A DNA stretch of 64,000 bases, taken from NCBI RefSeq assembly GCF_029360765.1, contig NZ_JARKNA010000005.1, positions 248,001-312,000 on the forward strand, read 5' to 3'. Below the pieces are notes generated by a model that did no database searches, was not told where the DNA came from, and worked only from the letters and a program-made list of their open reading frames with translations. Numbering within the stretch: the first letter of the stretch is position 1; each line of letters starts with the position of its first letter. Origin of the DNA: Terrimonas pollutisoli. Its GTDB lineage: Bacteria; Bacteroidota; Bacteroidia; Chitinophagales; Chitinophagaceae. Position numbers and translations under genes: made by a program. This document shows positions 9,023 to 19,313 of this stretch, in pieces.

Positions 9023-12000
9023 CTAATTAAAAAGTAGTTTTCTTATTCTCCCTTTTTTGTCTGTGATATGGATTGCAGCAACGTTTTCATTTACACTTAA
9101 AAATCTCGCTGACTGTGACAGGAATGATGAGCCGTAGTAAAATTCTTCTTTTCGAATTTTATCATTTTTAAACATAATTATTGCACTCACTTCATCCGGG
9201 TTGATCTTCAAGGTCTGTACATTGCGTTTAAGTTCATACAATTTTAAGGGCCCCTGGTTTTGGCTGGCAGCCACCCGGTAGCCTTCTTTAGCCGATTGCA
9301 GCTTAACCAACGCCTTCCCATTACCGGGAATATAAATGCCACTCTGCAAAATGGAAAGCGGTGTAAATGCGCCTTTGCCATCTCCTTTTAATAATAATCC
9401 ATTCAACGCATCATAACGGCCAATTGAAACTTCGGTTGAATAATCATTCCCATTTATCAAAACATCCAGGTTTCCATCGCCATCAAAATCATCTGCTACC
9501 ATTCCATTCAGCGCAGAAATTTGTGCAGCCTGCGGCAATGGTATCATGGTGAATTTTCCATTGCCGTCATTCCGGATAAAACATGACTGAAGCATGTTTG
9601 CGTGTAAACGAAGAGCCCCTTTCATTTTATCGGGTGGAAATATTTCACCCATCGTGGCAGTGGCAAATTTATTATAGTTGTCAAACTGTTTTTTCAAAGC
9701 CGGCAGCCGTTCTATAATAGCGTCCCTTCCCTGGGCGGGAAATTCTTTTAATTGTCCGTGCTGATCTTTAAGAAAGAGTGAAATAATGGCCTGATAGCTG
9801 CCATTGCCACTAAAATCACCCGACGTACAGTATACAGGATATTGATCGCTTGGCTGGAATAATGTATTTAAACCAATGTTTCCAACAATATAATCGGTTC
9901 TGCCTGTATGCCGGAAATCTCCTGCTACAATTGAATTCCACCATCCGTGCTTATTATCAATTCCTGAACCAGAACTGACATTTTTAAACTTTCCAGCTAT
10001 ATTTTTTAAAAAGATTACCGGCATCCATTCACCTGTCAATAATAAGTCAGTTTGCCCATCCTCGTCAAAATCCGTAAACAGCGCATCACAAACCATCCCG
10101 ATGTTTTTTAATTCAGGAGCTACTTCATCCGTTACGTCAGTGAATTTAACGATGTTGTCTTTGGTGTCATTTCTAAAAATGAAACTGCTTACAGGTTTTG
10201 GATAATTCCATGGATCAACCCGGCCCGACACAAATAAATCCAGCTTTCCGTCTTTATTAAAATCAGATGCCCTGACGCAGAGTTTGCTGGTATGATTTAC
10301 CGGTAATGCAGCTTCGGCTTTTGTATAGTTTCCTTTGCCATCATTTGTATATAATATATCCTGGTAATTAACATTGTTGTGATCGTATTTATATCCTCCG
10401 CTTGCTGCATATACGTCAAGGTCGCCGTCACCATCCGCATCGAACAAGAGGATGCCCTCATCTTTCGAGTTTTTATTGATCTTGTCTCCTTTCACCAGAA
10501 ATTCTTTTTGTATAAATTTTTCATTGGGCTGTTGCAAAAAAAGTGTGGGCGGTTTAAAAGTATTGCCGCCTATAACTATATCATCAAGGCCATTACCATC
10601 AACATCACCTGCAGCCAAAGCCGGACTGTATTCTGACAGTTTGTGAGGTAAGGTGGTTTGAACATTAAAATCAATAAACTCTTCATCCCTGTGCAGATAG
10701 CTGATACCGGACGATGCAGTTACTTCCCTGAATAGTGGCTGCTCATTTAATTGGTAGGGATGCGGGAACCAGATTTCTTTGGCATCAGCAATATTCACCT
10801 TGAGCAACTGGTCCGCGGCAACTTTTGTAAGCGTCTGCTTCTTATTGCCCGGCCATTTTATTATTATCGAATCAAGCAAGTTGGTTTTGCCTAATCCGAA
10901 ATGGGCTATGTTTTGATAGGTGGACAAATAGCCCCTGTAGGGAGTATTTTCATACACCTGGTGTTTTCCCCCATCATAATAAATATCTATCCATGCTCCT
11001 ATCCCGTCCACATTCATTTTATCTCCTACGCATTTTATTTGCAAAAAATGAGTAGTCGTATCTCCTTTTGAACGCAACGTGCTTTTATACAGTAATGCTT
11101 CGTCACCGATATTATTGATGATTATGTCCATGTCACCATCATTATCAAAATCGGCATACGCAGCGCCATTGGAAAAGCTCCGATCGGATAAACCCCACTC
11201 GTCGGAAACATCGCTGAACGTGATACCATCGGTATTCCTGAAAGCATAATTGGCCAGTTTTACCTCCGGTATTTTATCAATCATTTGCATAGGCTTTTCG
11301 CCGGCGACAGATCTTTTTCTGTAAGCAATAAAATCATGATCGGTCACATCTTTTGGAAAACCATTAGTAACAATCATATCCCTGTATCCATCGTTATCGA
11401 GGTCTACTACCACAGGCGCCCAGCTCCAATCGGTTTGAGACACACCGCTCATAAAACCGATTTCGCTAAATACAGGCGTTCCGATGGAATCATTTTCCAG
11501 GATCTTTGGCCCCTGGTTTAATTGAAGTGTATTCCGGATATATTGGAATTGCATGCCATAAATATCGAAGTTTTGAAAAGTATTATAATTGTTGGCGGGC
11601 ATCATCATTTTCTTGCGATAATTGTCTTCCGGATTCATATCTAATTCCACTACATCTTCCAGGCCATCGTTGTTAATGTCAATAATATCCTGTCCCATTG
11701 AATTGAAAGAAGTATGCTTAAAATAATCTTTCGACTGATTGGTGAAAGTGCCATCGTGATTGTTGATGAACAGGATGTTCTCAGACAGAAAATCATTACT
11801 TACATAGATATCTTTCCATCCATCCCGGTTGATATCGGCAATGGTAGCGCCATGTCCAAACCCATCAATAGTAACACCGGCCTGGACGGATACATCCCGG
11901 AAAACAGGATGATTAACCGCGGCATCCCAATTATTCTGGAATAGTCTTCCTTTGCTGCCTTTGGTGCTATTAGGATTTCTATTTGCGTTTTTACCAAATT

Positions 12001-12607
12001 GGTTTTCGTTTACGGAAGATGCTTCATTAACGGATAGATACATGTCAAGATCACCATCATTATCATAATCAAAAAAATAAGCCATGGTGGATTGTACATT
12101 AATATCCAATCCATACCCGGCAGCCTTATCCTTAAACTGTGGAATGCCTTTTTTATTTATCCCCTGGTTGATGTATAAAATATTACGTCGTTTAAGGGAA
12201 TCGTTATAAATAGTGTTACAGATGTAAATATCCATGAGCCCGTCATTATTGATATCTGTTATAGCTACTCCCCTTGCCCATCGCCCTGATCCCTCCGTGC
12301 CTGCCTCATCAGTTATGTCTTGAAACCTGAAATCGCCTTTGTTGAGGTACAATTTGGAGGAGACCTGGTTGCCCGTAAGATAAATATCCTGCAATCCATC
12401 ATTATTAAAATCGCCGATGCCGACCCCACCGCCGTTATATATATTTACAACATTCATCGGGTTAATAGAGTCGCTTTCCGTAATGCTATTATTGAAATGA
12501 ATGCCTGAATGTGATGAAGAAATTTTGTCAAATAAAGTATGCTTGTTTTCACAGGCAGACAGGCAGAAAATAGATAAACAAATAACCAGTAATCTAAATA
12601 GGTTCAT
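9023..12607 (-). CDS. Large FG-GAP/VCBS-repeat lipoprotein with ASPIC/UnbV domain (CRTAC1-like)
   Basis: About 1,195 residues from the ATG at 12607, which gives a clean lipoprotein signal (MNLFRLLVICLSIFCLSAC); an ATG four codons upstream is possible. At least twelve calcium-binding repeats of DxNxDGxxDI type are visible, such as DFNNDGLQDIYL, DYDNDGDLDMYL and DFDGDGNLDVLI, so the protein is one or two seven-bladed integrin-alpha-like propellers. Residues about 519-605 form an ASPIC/UnbV domain (VDGIGAWIDIYYDGG, IAHFGLG, IIIKWPG). It is secreted and lipid-anchored, probably surface-exposed. Such genes often accompany SusCD pairs in this phylum and are thought to bind substrate; no catalytic domain is seen. 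It follows susD on the same strand with a hairpin between. Confidence 0.92.
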   Translation of the reverse strand: MNLFRLLVICLSIFCLSACENKHTLFDKISSSHSGIHFNNSITESDSINPMNVVNIYNGGGVGIGDFNNDGLQDIYLTGNQVSSKLYLNKGDFRFQDITDEAGTEGSGRWARGVAITDINNDGLMDIYICNTIYNDSLKRRNILYINQGINKKGIPQFKDKAAGYGLDINVQSTMAYFFDYDNDGDLDMYLSVNEASSVNENQFGKNANRNPNSTKGSKGRLFQNNWDAAVNHPVFRDVSVQAGVTIDGFGHGATIADINRDGWKDIYVSNDFLSENILFINNHDGTFTNQSKDYFKHTSFNSMGQDIIDINNDGLEDVVELDMNPEDNYRKKMMMPANNYNTFQNFDIYGMQFQYIRNTLQLNQGPKILENDSIGTPVFSEIGFMSGVSQTDWSWAPVVVDLDNDGYRDMIVTNGFPKDVTDHDFIAYRKRSVAGEKPMQMIDKIPEVKLANYAFRNTDGITFSDVSDEWGLSDRSFSNGAAYADFDNDGDMDIIINNIGDEALLYKSTLRSKGDTTTHFLQIKCVGDKMNVDGIGAWIDIYYDGGKHQVYENTPYRGYLSTYQNIAHFGLGKTNLLDSIIIKWPGNKKQTLTKVAADQLLKVNIADAKEIWFPHPYQLNEQPLFREVTASSGISYLHRDEEFIDFNVQTTLPHKLSEYSPALAAGDVDGNGLDDIVIGGNTFKPPTLFLQQPNEKFIQKEFLVKGDKINKNSKDEGILLFDADGDGDLDVYAASGGYKYDHNNVNYQDILYTNDGKGNYTKAEAALPVNHTSKLCVRASDFNKDGKLDLFVSGRVDPWNYPKPVSSFIFRNDTKDNIVKFTDVTDEVAPELKNIGMVCDALFTDFDEDGQTDLLLTGEWMPVIFLKNIAGKFKNVSSGSGIDNKHGWWNSIVAGDFRHTGRTDYIVGNIGLNTLFQPSDQYPVYCTSGDFSGNGSYQAIISLFLKDQHGQLKEFPAQGRDAIIERLPALKKQFDNYNKFATATMGEIFPPDKMKGALRLHANMLQSCFIRNDGNGKFTMIPLPQAAQISALNGMVADDFDGDGNLDVLINGNDYSTEVSIGRYDALNGLLLKGDGKGAFTPLSILQSGIYIPGNGKALVKLQSAKEGYRVAASQNQGPLKLYELKRNVQTLKINPDEVSAIIMFKNDKIRKEEFYYGSSFLSQSARFLSVNENVAAIHITDKKGRIRKLLFN

Positions 12608-12664
12608 AGTATATACCATCAATGAAATAATCTATAAAGTTAGTAATGAAACGACCGATAAGAA

Positions 12665-12696
12665 GAAAGGCTTTCCGTTCCAGAGGAAAGCCTTTC
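12665..12696 (-). terminator. Hairpin between susD and the FG-GAP gene
   Basis: Perfect 12-base arms GAAAGGCTTTCC/GGAAAGCCTTTC with an 8-base loop. The minus-strand tail is only moderately T-rich (TTCTTCTT), so it may be an attenuator or processing hairpin that lowers expression of the downstream gene. Confidence 0.7.
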
Positions 12697-12714
12697 TTTC
12701 AATAAAGATTTATT

Positions 12715-14448
12715 CTAATAACCGGGGTTTTGGGTCAAATTAGGATTCAGGGCAATGGCCGATTGTGGTATCGGCAAAAGCAGGTTGTTCACCGTAGGAG
12801 TTGTGTTATACAAACCATGTTTCTTATTGTCATGTGTTGGACCAGGCGCGGGGTTGACAACCGGTTCATAACTGCCATCGACTGTTCCATTAGCCTTTTT
12901 TATAAATGCTATGGCTACATCATCGCCTGCCCTGCAAAGATTATAAAACAGGGAATATTCACCGGTTAGTTCATGCCGGTATTCACTCAGCACCATTTGC
13001 AGCGGATCAGTTATTGCTACGCCGGGAGTACCATCGTAATTAGCGCTGTCTTTCATAACAGCAGGCGCTGTTCCGCCCCAGGCCCTATCCCTCACTAATT
13101 TGATATCGGCCATTGCTCCTGCCGCATCACCGGTGCGTACTTTACATTCCGCCCTTGACAACAAAACTTCTGCATAGCGTAAAAGAATCTGGTTTTGATC
13201 GCCAAAGATGGCTGAAGGACCATAGTTTCCTGTAAGATTGGGGTCTCTCCATTTTTTGGCGCAAAAATATCCGGTGCGACCTCCATCATTTCCATACCAT
13301 GGCCTTGTTAACGTCCCTACAGTGTTTAATATCTTCCCATCATCGCCTGTGTATTTTGGATCGCCGGCGGCAAAACCTGATACCACGGGGATATAACCTT
13401 TTAATCCTCCCCATTTAGCTATAATTCCCGGGCTTAACAGCGGATCGCCGGGACCTACTATCGTCAGCAGTTTACGTTTATCTCCTTCCTGGAACGAATT
13501 CCAAAGTGCCGGATTGCCATAATCATAGCCTTGCTGGGTTATTTCTTCGGGCCAGCTAAAGCTATCTATCCACCCTAATTCAGCGCCCGGTGGTTGCCAG
13601 CTTCCGTCCCAGCTTTGCGAACCATTGGGCGGTAATTGAAACTGAACTTCGAAAAGAGACTCATCATTATTTTGATGGTTGTATTCATGTACATCGGCAA
13701 AGCTGGATAATAAATGGTGGTTGTTGGTTAGCTCAGGATTATTGAAGGCAGCTAAAGCGCCTGCATAGTCTTTTAGCCACATGCGGGCCGCTCCCTCAAA
13801 GCCATAAGCGGCGCCTTTAGTTGCTCTTCCTAATTCGGAGGCCGGCAGCGCTGATTTTGACAGCAATAAATTTTCTGCAAGTTGCATATCCGCCACTACC
13901 TGCCTGAACACTGAATCACGGGAAGCTCTTGGCGTTAAACCGTCACTCACGGCGTTTAATTCCAAAGGCACGCCACCAAAAGAGGCAGCCAGGTAATAAT
14001 AAGTCATGCCCCTTAAAAAGTAAGCTTCGCCGGCTAAACGGTTCGCTAACGCATCGTCAATGATGCCTTTTTCCTTTGTTTGCTCAATTACCACTAACGC
14101 GGCATTTGCCCTCGCAATACCAATATAAGATTGGTTCCAGAAAGTAGTTACTCCGCCAAAAGTTGCAGGGATCTGGTAATTATTCCAAAATACGTCAGCG
14201 CCCCAATTAAAAAAATCATGAGAGCTGAAATTGGCCCTGTACCAGATACATTTTTTCAGCAGATCACTGTTCTGGTAAGTGTCGTATATAGCATTTACTA
14301 TAGCTATTACATCACCGGGTTTATTGAAAGTAGCATCACCGGTACCTTCAAATGTGTTGGTTTGATCCAAAAATCTTTTTTTACAAGCCAAAGGAAAAAC
14401 CGCAACAACCAGGGCTATTATGATAATAATAAATTTAATTCGTTTCAT
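12715..14448 (-). CDS. SusD/RagB-family nutrient-binding lipoprotein
   Basis: 577 residues with a hydrophobic signal and lipobox (VFPLAC) followed by KKRFLDQT, the classical SusD start. Family blocks include a helix-rich N-terminal scaffold (GEAYFLRGMTYYYLAASFGGVPL), ILLRYAEVLLSRAECKVRTGDAAGA in the C-terminal half, and LLPIPQSAIALNPNLTQNPGY at the end. It is 24 bases downstream of the SusC gene and clearly pairs with it. Confidence 0.96.
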   Translation of the reverse strand: MKRIKFIIIIIALVVAVFPLACKKRFLDQTNTFEGTGDATFNKPGDVIAIVNAIYDTYQNSDLLKKCIWYRANFSSHDFFNWGADVFWNNYQIPATFGGVTTFWNQSYIGIARANAALVVIEQTKEKGIIDDALANRLAGEAYFLRGMTYYYLAASFGGVPLELNAVSDGLTPRASRDSVFRQVVADMQLAENLLLSKSALPASELGRATKGAAYGFEGAARMWLKDYAGALAAFNNPELTNNHHLLSSFADVHEYNHQNNDESLFEVQFQLPPNGSQSWDGSWQPPGAELGWIDSFSWPEEITQQGYDYGNPALWNSFQEGDKRKLLTIVGPGDPLLSPGIIAKWGGLKGYIPVVSGFAAGDPKYTGDDGKILNTVGTLTRPWYGNDGGRTGYFCAKKWRDPNLTGNYGPSAIFGDQNQILLRYAEVLLSRAECKVRTGDAAGAMADIKLVRDRAWGGTAPAVMKDSANYDGTPGVAITDPLQMVLSEYRHELTGEYSLFYNLCRAGDDVAIAFIKKANGTVDGSYEPVVNPAPGPTHDNKKHGLYNTTPTVNNLLLPIPQSAIALNPNLTQNPGY

Positions 14449-14472
14449 ATTGAGAATTTTTCGCAGTTAGTT

Positions 14473-17400
14473 TTAGAATGTAACGTTTAAACCAACGGTA
14501 TAAAATCTGGATGAAGGATATACACCATTATCGACACCATTAAAAATTGGGTTGCCGCCCTGAATTCCAATTTCCGGATCAAGCCCGTCATATTTGGTGA
14601 TCGTGAAAAGGTTTTGGGAAGAAACATAAACCCTCAACCTTGATATTTTAAATCTGTCTGCTATTGAGCTTGGTAATGTATAGCCAACGGTAAGGTTTTT
14701 TAATTTCACGTAACTACCCTTTTCTACCCAATGACTGGATGGAACATTATTCAATGTGCTCTCATCATTCGCCAGTGCCCTGGAAAACTCATTAGATGGA
14801 TTGGAAGCTGTCCAGCGGTTCTGATAATATTCGATACTTACATTTTGAACGCCTTCTGAGCCCCTTTTCTGGAAAGACTGCAAATGACTTTCTATATAGT
14901 TGAGAATTTCGTTTCCAAACGATCCATAAAAAAAGAGATTGAAATCCAACGCTTTGTAACTGGCATCCAGGTTAAGACCGCCGAATAAATCAGGTTGGGG
15001 ACTGCCTATGCTCACCCGGTCATTTGCATCTACTTTACCATCGGGCTTGCCTTCCGGACCACTTACATCTGCGAAATAACGATCACCCGGTTTTGTAGCA
15101 GCCCTGTAATATATACCGCCGGGAGCCTTTGCATTCAGTGCATCAATCTCTGCCTGGGTTTGAAAAATACCGAGTGATCGGTACCCATAAAATTCTCCTA
15201 CTTCACCACCAATTACTGATTGGCTAAATTCACCCCAACCTTGCCCGGTCAATCCAAAACCGAAATTAGCACTGGTTAAATTTTTAACGCCGGAAGTAAT
15301 GTCGGTGAGCCTGTTTTTAATAGCTGACAAGTTTAAGCCCACGCCATATTGAAAATCACGTCCTTTACTTCCCCGGTAATTGACCGCAATCTCCACACCT
15401 TTATTCTCCATCTCTCCTACGTTGCGTGTGATAAAATTATAGCCGGTTTGCGGAGATGCCGGAATGGTCAGTAAGAAATCTTTTGATCTTCTCTTAAACC
15501 AATCTACCGTCAACGTAAGAGCGCCTTTCATAAATGCTGCATCTACGCCGATATTAGTGGTATAGTCTGTTTCCCATTCCAGATCAGGGTTAGCAGGTTG
15601 GGTTTGTGCGATACCATTCTGGTAAACACTGTTAAATGGATAACCGAGATTATCCTGCCCACCACCATTTACATTCGGAGCAAAATTTCCTGCATATAAA
15701 GCCTGGTACCGGAATAAACCAATCGGCTGCTCGTTACCTACTACACCATAACCTCCTCGTAATTTCAAATCATCCAACCAGCTGACATCTTGTAAGAACC
15801 CTTCATTTTTTATTTTCCATGCAACGGCGCCGGAAGGAAAAACGCCGTAGCGATTGTCTTCGGGAAACTTGGATGATCCATCGCGCCTGATAGTGCCGGT
15901 CAAAATATATTTATCAGCAAACTGGTAGTTTAATCTTGCGAATTGCGACGCAAGACTTGAAATAACCCGTCCGTTGCCAAACCTGTCAAATTGCAGGTTA
16001 GCTACTTGTGCGATATCCCGTATCACGTTATTCGGTGGCTCACCGCCAGCGCCCATTAGATTGGTTGTGTTTTTCTGGGCAGAAACACCGGCAACAAAAT
16101 TGATGGTGTGCGAACCAAAGGTCTTATCATATGCTATCGTATTCTCCCATAGCCACTCGAAATTGTTATTCAGGTTTTGATGATAAAACGCTTTGCTTAC
16201 GATGGCGCCGGGATATTGCGTATTGGCCCTATTATCTGCCGGCAGAAAAAACGAACCTGAAAAATTGTTGACGTTTACGCCGGCATTGGTATTAAGCTTG
16301 ATCCCATCGTAAACAGTGACTTCTAAAGAGGAATTGGCCAATACATAATTCGTTATGTTTTTTGATTCTCTTGTTTCGATATCATAAACAGGATTACCAA
16401 ATTTAAATACGGCGGGATTGATAGGATTATAAAAACCGTAATTGCCTTTACCGTCCTTTATCTGGTTGGTGAGCCTGTTACCACTATCCAGCGTTGGGGG
16501 ATTTACCACCAATTGGAAGAGTCCACCAGTACCAAGCGGAGTATTGGCATCCTGGTAACCGTATTTAACGCTTGTAGAAGATTTAAGCCATTTAACAGGT
16601 TGGTAATCCAGGTTAAGGCCTACTGTAAATCGCTTGAAAAAAGAACCCAGCACAATACCCTTTTGATTATAATATCCAAATGAAACCGCTGACTGAATTT
16701 TTTCATTACCGCCGCGGATAGCCACACTGTAATTTTGTGTCAACCCTGTGCGATAAAGTGCGTCCTGCCAATCCACTGTAGTCAGTGCGTTTGGTGTATG
16801 CCATATGGGCAAGCCATGATAAGTTGGCTCCGTTGTCTCCACCTCGTTTGACAGGGTGGCAAATTGCTGGGCATTTAACAGGTCATATGTTTTTGGTTTG
16901 CTTTGAAAAGCTTCATACATATCCAAAGAAACCTGTACACGGTTCTTTAAACCTTTTTTGGTAGTGATGATTATTACGCCATTAGCCGCACGAATACCGT
17001 ACACGGCTGTTGCTGATGCGTCTTTGAGGACGTCTATGGAAGCAATATCATTGGGATTAATGTTATTAATACCTCCGGTGGTCGGATACCCGTCAATCAC
17101 ATATAAAGGATTATTTCCTCCGGAGGCGAGACTACCAATACCCCTTATCAGTACAGAGATGTTGCCACCCGGTGCACCATCGTTATTGATGATCTGCACA
17201 CCGGAAGCACGGCCCTGCAAAGCCTGCGTGGCTGAAATAACAGGTACTTTTTCAATGGTAGCAGCATTTACACTGCTTACCGAACCAGTGAGATCTTTAC
17301 GCTTGGCGGTACCATAACCGATTACAACCACCTCATCTAAACTGGCGGATTGCAATTGCATGGTAACATCGGCAACGCTTTTACCGCTGACATCCAACTC

Positions 17401-17658
17401 AACAGGTTGATTACCTACATAGGAAACCACTAAAACAGACGAATTGGCCGGAAGGGTGATTGAATAAGAACCATCTGTTGCTGTAGTGGTGCTTATAGTA
17501 GTTCCTTTTACCGAAACCGTGGCCCCAAAGACAGGATTACCGTCAGGGCCCGTTACTTTACCTTCTACTTTTTTTTGTTGGGCAAAGGCAGTTGCCATAA
17601 CGGCCAGTAAAATGCCTGAAAAAATTGCTTTTTTTAGTTGAGTTAGTTTGGCAAGCAT
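14473..17658 (-). CDS. SusC/RagA-type TonB-dependent outer-membrane receptor
   Basis: Complete 1,061-residue receptor. Signal peptide about 1-26 (ending ATAFAQQ), a carboxypeptidase-regulatory-like domain about 29-110 (VEGKVTGPDGNPVFGATVSVKGT), the TonB-box region LDEVVVIGYGTAKRKDLTGSVSSV, and the plug with ALQGRASGVQI, VLIRGIGSL, PLYVIDGYP and VLKDASATAVYGIRAANGVIIITTKKG. The rest is a 22-strand barrel ending SRFYTVGLNVTF. With SusD and the FG-GAP lipoprotein it forms an uptake locus on the minus strand. No hydrolase belongs to the same transcript, though a GH92 enzyme lies 1.7 kb upstream. Confidence 0.97.
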   Translation of the reverse strand: MLAKLTQLKKAIFSGILLAVMATAFAQQKKVEGKVTGPDGNPVFGATVSVKGTTISTTTATDGSYSITLPANSSVLVVSYVGNQPVELDVSGKSVADVTMQLQSASLDEVVVIGYGTAKRKDLTGSVSSVNAATIEKVPVISATQALQGRASGVQIINNDGAPGGNISVLIRGIGSLASGGNNPLYVIDGYPTTGGINNINPNDIASIDVLKDASATAVYGIRAANGVIIITTKKGLKNRVQVSLDMYEAFQSKPKTYDLLNAQQFATLSNEVETTEPTYHGLPIWHTPNALTTVDWQDALYRTGLTQNYSVAIRGGNEKIQSAVSFGYYNQKGIVLGSFFKRFTVGLNLDYQPVKWLKSSTSVKYGYQDANTPLGTGGLFQLVVNPPTLDSGNRLTNQIKDGKGNYGFYNPINPAVFKFGNPVYDIETRESKNITNYVLANSSLEVTVYDGIKLNTNAGVNVNNFSGSFFLPADNRANTQYPGAIVSKAFYHQNLNNNFEWLWENTIAYDKTFGSHTINFVAGVSAQKNTTNLMGAGGEPPNNVIRDIAQVANLQFDRFGNGRVISSLASQFARLNYQFADKYILTGTIRRDGSSKFPEDNRYGVFPSGAVAWKIKNEGFLQDVSWLDDLKLRGGYGVVGNEQPIGLFRYQALYAGNFAPNVNGGGQDNLGYPFNSVYQNGIAQTQPANPDLEWETDYTTNIGVDAAFMKGALTLTVDWFKRRSKDFLLTIPASPQTGYNFITRNVGEMENKGVEIAVNYRGSKGRDFQYGVGLNLSAIKNRLTDITSGVKNLTSANFGFGLTGQGWGEFSQSVIGGEVGEFYGYRSLGIFQTQAEIDALNAKAPGGIYYRAATKPGDRYFADVSGPEGKPDGKVDANDRVSIGSPQPDLFGGLNLDASYKALDFNLFFYGSFGNEILNYIESHLQSFQKRGSEGVQNVSIEYYQNRWTASNPSNEFSRALANDESTLNNVPSSHWVEKGSYVKLKNLTVGYTLPSSIADRFKISRLRVYVSSQNLFTITKYDGLDPEIGIQGGNPIFNGVDNGVYPSSRFYTVGLNVTF

Positions 17659-17972
17659 ATATAGCAGGTTTAAGGGATCTTTCCTTTATAAAATTTACGA
17701 AAATTATAAATGTCAATAATACATTTGCCGGAATAAGCACAGCATCTGTTAAAATAGTATCATTAAAGATCTCAAAAAATACTATGTTGGCAAGACAAAT
17801 AGCTTCTCAACCCTTTGAACCTGAGGTCATTTATTTGATATTGATTTTTGTGGACAGAAAATGCCCTGTAGCTACAAGCAAGGCAACCAGACCGGGGTTG
17901 CAATTAATCAATTACTGGGGTTGCAATTAATCAATTACTGTTTTGTTCTAAATATTTTAAACCGAAGAAATG
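17659..17972. other. Gene-free interval upstream of susC with a 23-base tandem duplication
   Basis: About 310 bases between the DHFR-like gene and susC. It must hold the susC promoter, but I see no convincing TTTG/TAnnTTTG pair. At 17894-17939 the 23-base unit GGGGTTGCAATTAATCAATT+ACT occurs twice in perfect tandem. Confidence 0.7.
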
Positions 17973-18527
17973 CTATTGGATAGCTTTATAACACACCTGC
18001 ATGACTCCTGATTTTGAAGTTTTAACCCACACTAATTTCAAGTTTAACCTGTTATTAATTTCTTTAAATAAAGGTTTTCCTTTTCCCAGTATCACTGGCA
18101 TAACAGCTATTCTAAATTCGTCGACCAGGTTCAAATTGATAAAAGTTGAAATCAATCCAGCCCCGCCATATAGCCAAATATCTTTCCCGGGTTGCTGCAT
18201 TAATGTTCGAATGACGTCTTTAATATTGGATCGTACTACTATCGGGTTGCCTTCAAAACTTTCTTTTGTGGTAGAGAAAACATATTTGCTCATCCTATTT
18301 AAAGCACCATAGAAATTTTTCTCAAAATCTGAACTGCTATCTGTAATTGGATAATTTCCCCACATTTCATAGCTGACTCTTCCATACAAAACGGTATCGA
18401 TTTCATTGAGAAAATCGTTCAGTTCCGAGCCACCCTCCTGGTCAAATACAATCCAGTCTATTTCACCATTTGGTCCTTCAATAAAACCATCGAATGATGC
18501 GGCGAGGTTCAATATTATCTTTCTCAT
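17973..18527 (-). CDS. Dihydrofolate-reductase-like (RibD C-terminal domain) protein
   Basis: 184-residue reductase-fold protein. The N-terminus MRKIILNLAASFDGFIEGPNGEIDW and the later DTVLYGRVSYEMWGNYP and IWLYGGAGLISTFINLNLVDEFRI are characteristic of the YwjB/YyaP/RibD-C group, which binds NADPH. True substrates of these stand-alone members are mostly unknown; some act in resistance or as pyrimidine reductases. It lies 43 bases downstream of a Crp/Fnr-type regulator on the same strand and is probably co-transcribed with it. Confidence 0.9.
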   Translation of the reverse strand: MRKIILNLAASFDGFIEGPNGEIDWIVFDQEGGSELNDFLNEIDTVLYGRVSYEMWGNYPITDSSSDFEKNFYGALNRMSKYVFSTTKESFEGNPIVVRSNIKDVIRTLMQQPGKDIWLYGGAGLISTFINLNLVDEFRIAVMPVILGKGKPLFKEINNRLNLKLVWVKTSKSGVMQVCYKAIQ

Positions 18528-18570
18528 CTCTTAGTTATTTTAAGCGAGTTTAACCTTTCTACCCAATACT

Positions 18571-19161
18571 TCATTTAGTGTTTTTCCCCAATGGTCCACT
18601 CAGCATCTTACTCAAAAACTCCGGCGTCACTCCGATATACGAAGCAACATATTTCTGCGAAAGGTTTTGTATCAGCGAAGGATATAATTGACAAAACGTA
18701 TTGTATCGTTCTGCTGCCGGCAAACTGAGATTGTTAACGAGGCGATGCTGGTAAGTGGCGAGAGAATTTTCAGCCAGTATCCTGAAAAAACGTTCAAACT
18801 TGGGTATCCTTGTATAAAGCTTGTCAAGATCCGGTTTCTGCATTAAAATGATTTCACTCTCTTCAATAGCATCAACAGATAAGGTACCGGGTTGTTGTTT
18901 CAGAAAGCTGTGCATGTCACCGATCCACCAGCCTGGAGGAGCAAATTGCAAAATATGTTCAAACCCATTCTTGTCAATAGAATAAAGGCGAAGCAAGCCT
19001 TTTGTTACGAAACTGGTAGTTGAATAAACATCTCCTTCCTGGAAAAGAAATTGCTTCTTTTTGATCTTTTTAAAGTGAAGCAGGGATACAAAATAATCTT
19101 CTTCCTCCGCAGTAAGCTGAACATGACGGGCAATATGCTTTAATAGTAATTCGGTTGTCAT
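18571..19161 (-). CDS. Crp/Fnr-family transcriptional regulator
   Basis: 196 residues from the ATG at 19161 (MTTELLLKHIARHVQ); an extension upstream would run into a terminator hairpin. Residues about 20-120 form a cyclic-nucleotide-binding-like beta-roll (KKKQFLFQEGDVYSTTSFVTKGLLRLYSID) and the C-terminus a winged helix (LSQKYVASYIGVTPEFLSKML). There are no Cys residues for an Fnr iron-sulfur cluster and the PRE-type cAMP contact is absent, as in the Bacteroidota subfamily, so the effector is unknown. It is transcribed towards the DHFR-like gene. Confidence 0.92.
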   Translation of the reverse strand: MTTELLLKHIARHVQLTAEEEDYFVSLLHFKKIKKKQFLFQEGDVYSTTSFVTKGLLRLYSIDKNGFEHILQFAPPGWWIGDMHSFLKQQPGTLSVDAIEESEIILMQKPDLDKLYTRIPKFERFFRILAENSLATYQHRLVNNLSLPAAERYNTFCQLYPSLIQNLSQKYVASYIGVTPEFLSKMLSGPLGKNTK

Positions 19162-19184
19162 CAGGTTGAACAATATCCAAAAAT

Positions 19185-19226
19185 AGTTAAACACGGAACA
19201 CCATTATCAAATGTCCGTGTTTAACT
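19185..19226 (-). terminator. Terminator of the GH92 gene
   Basis: Perfect 13-base inverted repeat AGTTAAACACGGA/TCCGTGTTTAACT, followed on the minus strand by ATTTTTGG. It lies downstream of the mannosidase gene and just upstream of the Crp/Fnr regulator. Confidence 0.8.
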
Positions 19227-19313
19227 GTTTTATCCTTGCAGCATATCTGCTCGCTTATAATGAAGCTTAATCGATGCTTAAAGTTAGGCACCGTGAACAC
19301 CTGGTTTAACCAA

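Noticed and set aside
17894..17939. CRISPR-like repeat
   Set aside because: The two units are directly adjacent with no spacer and no cas genes are nearby.
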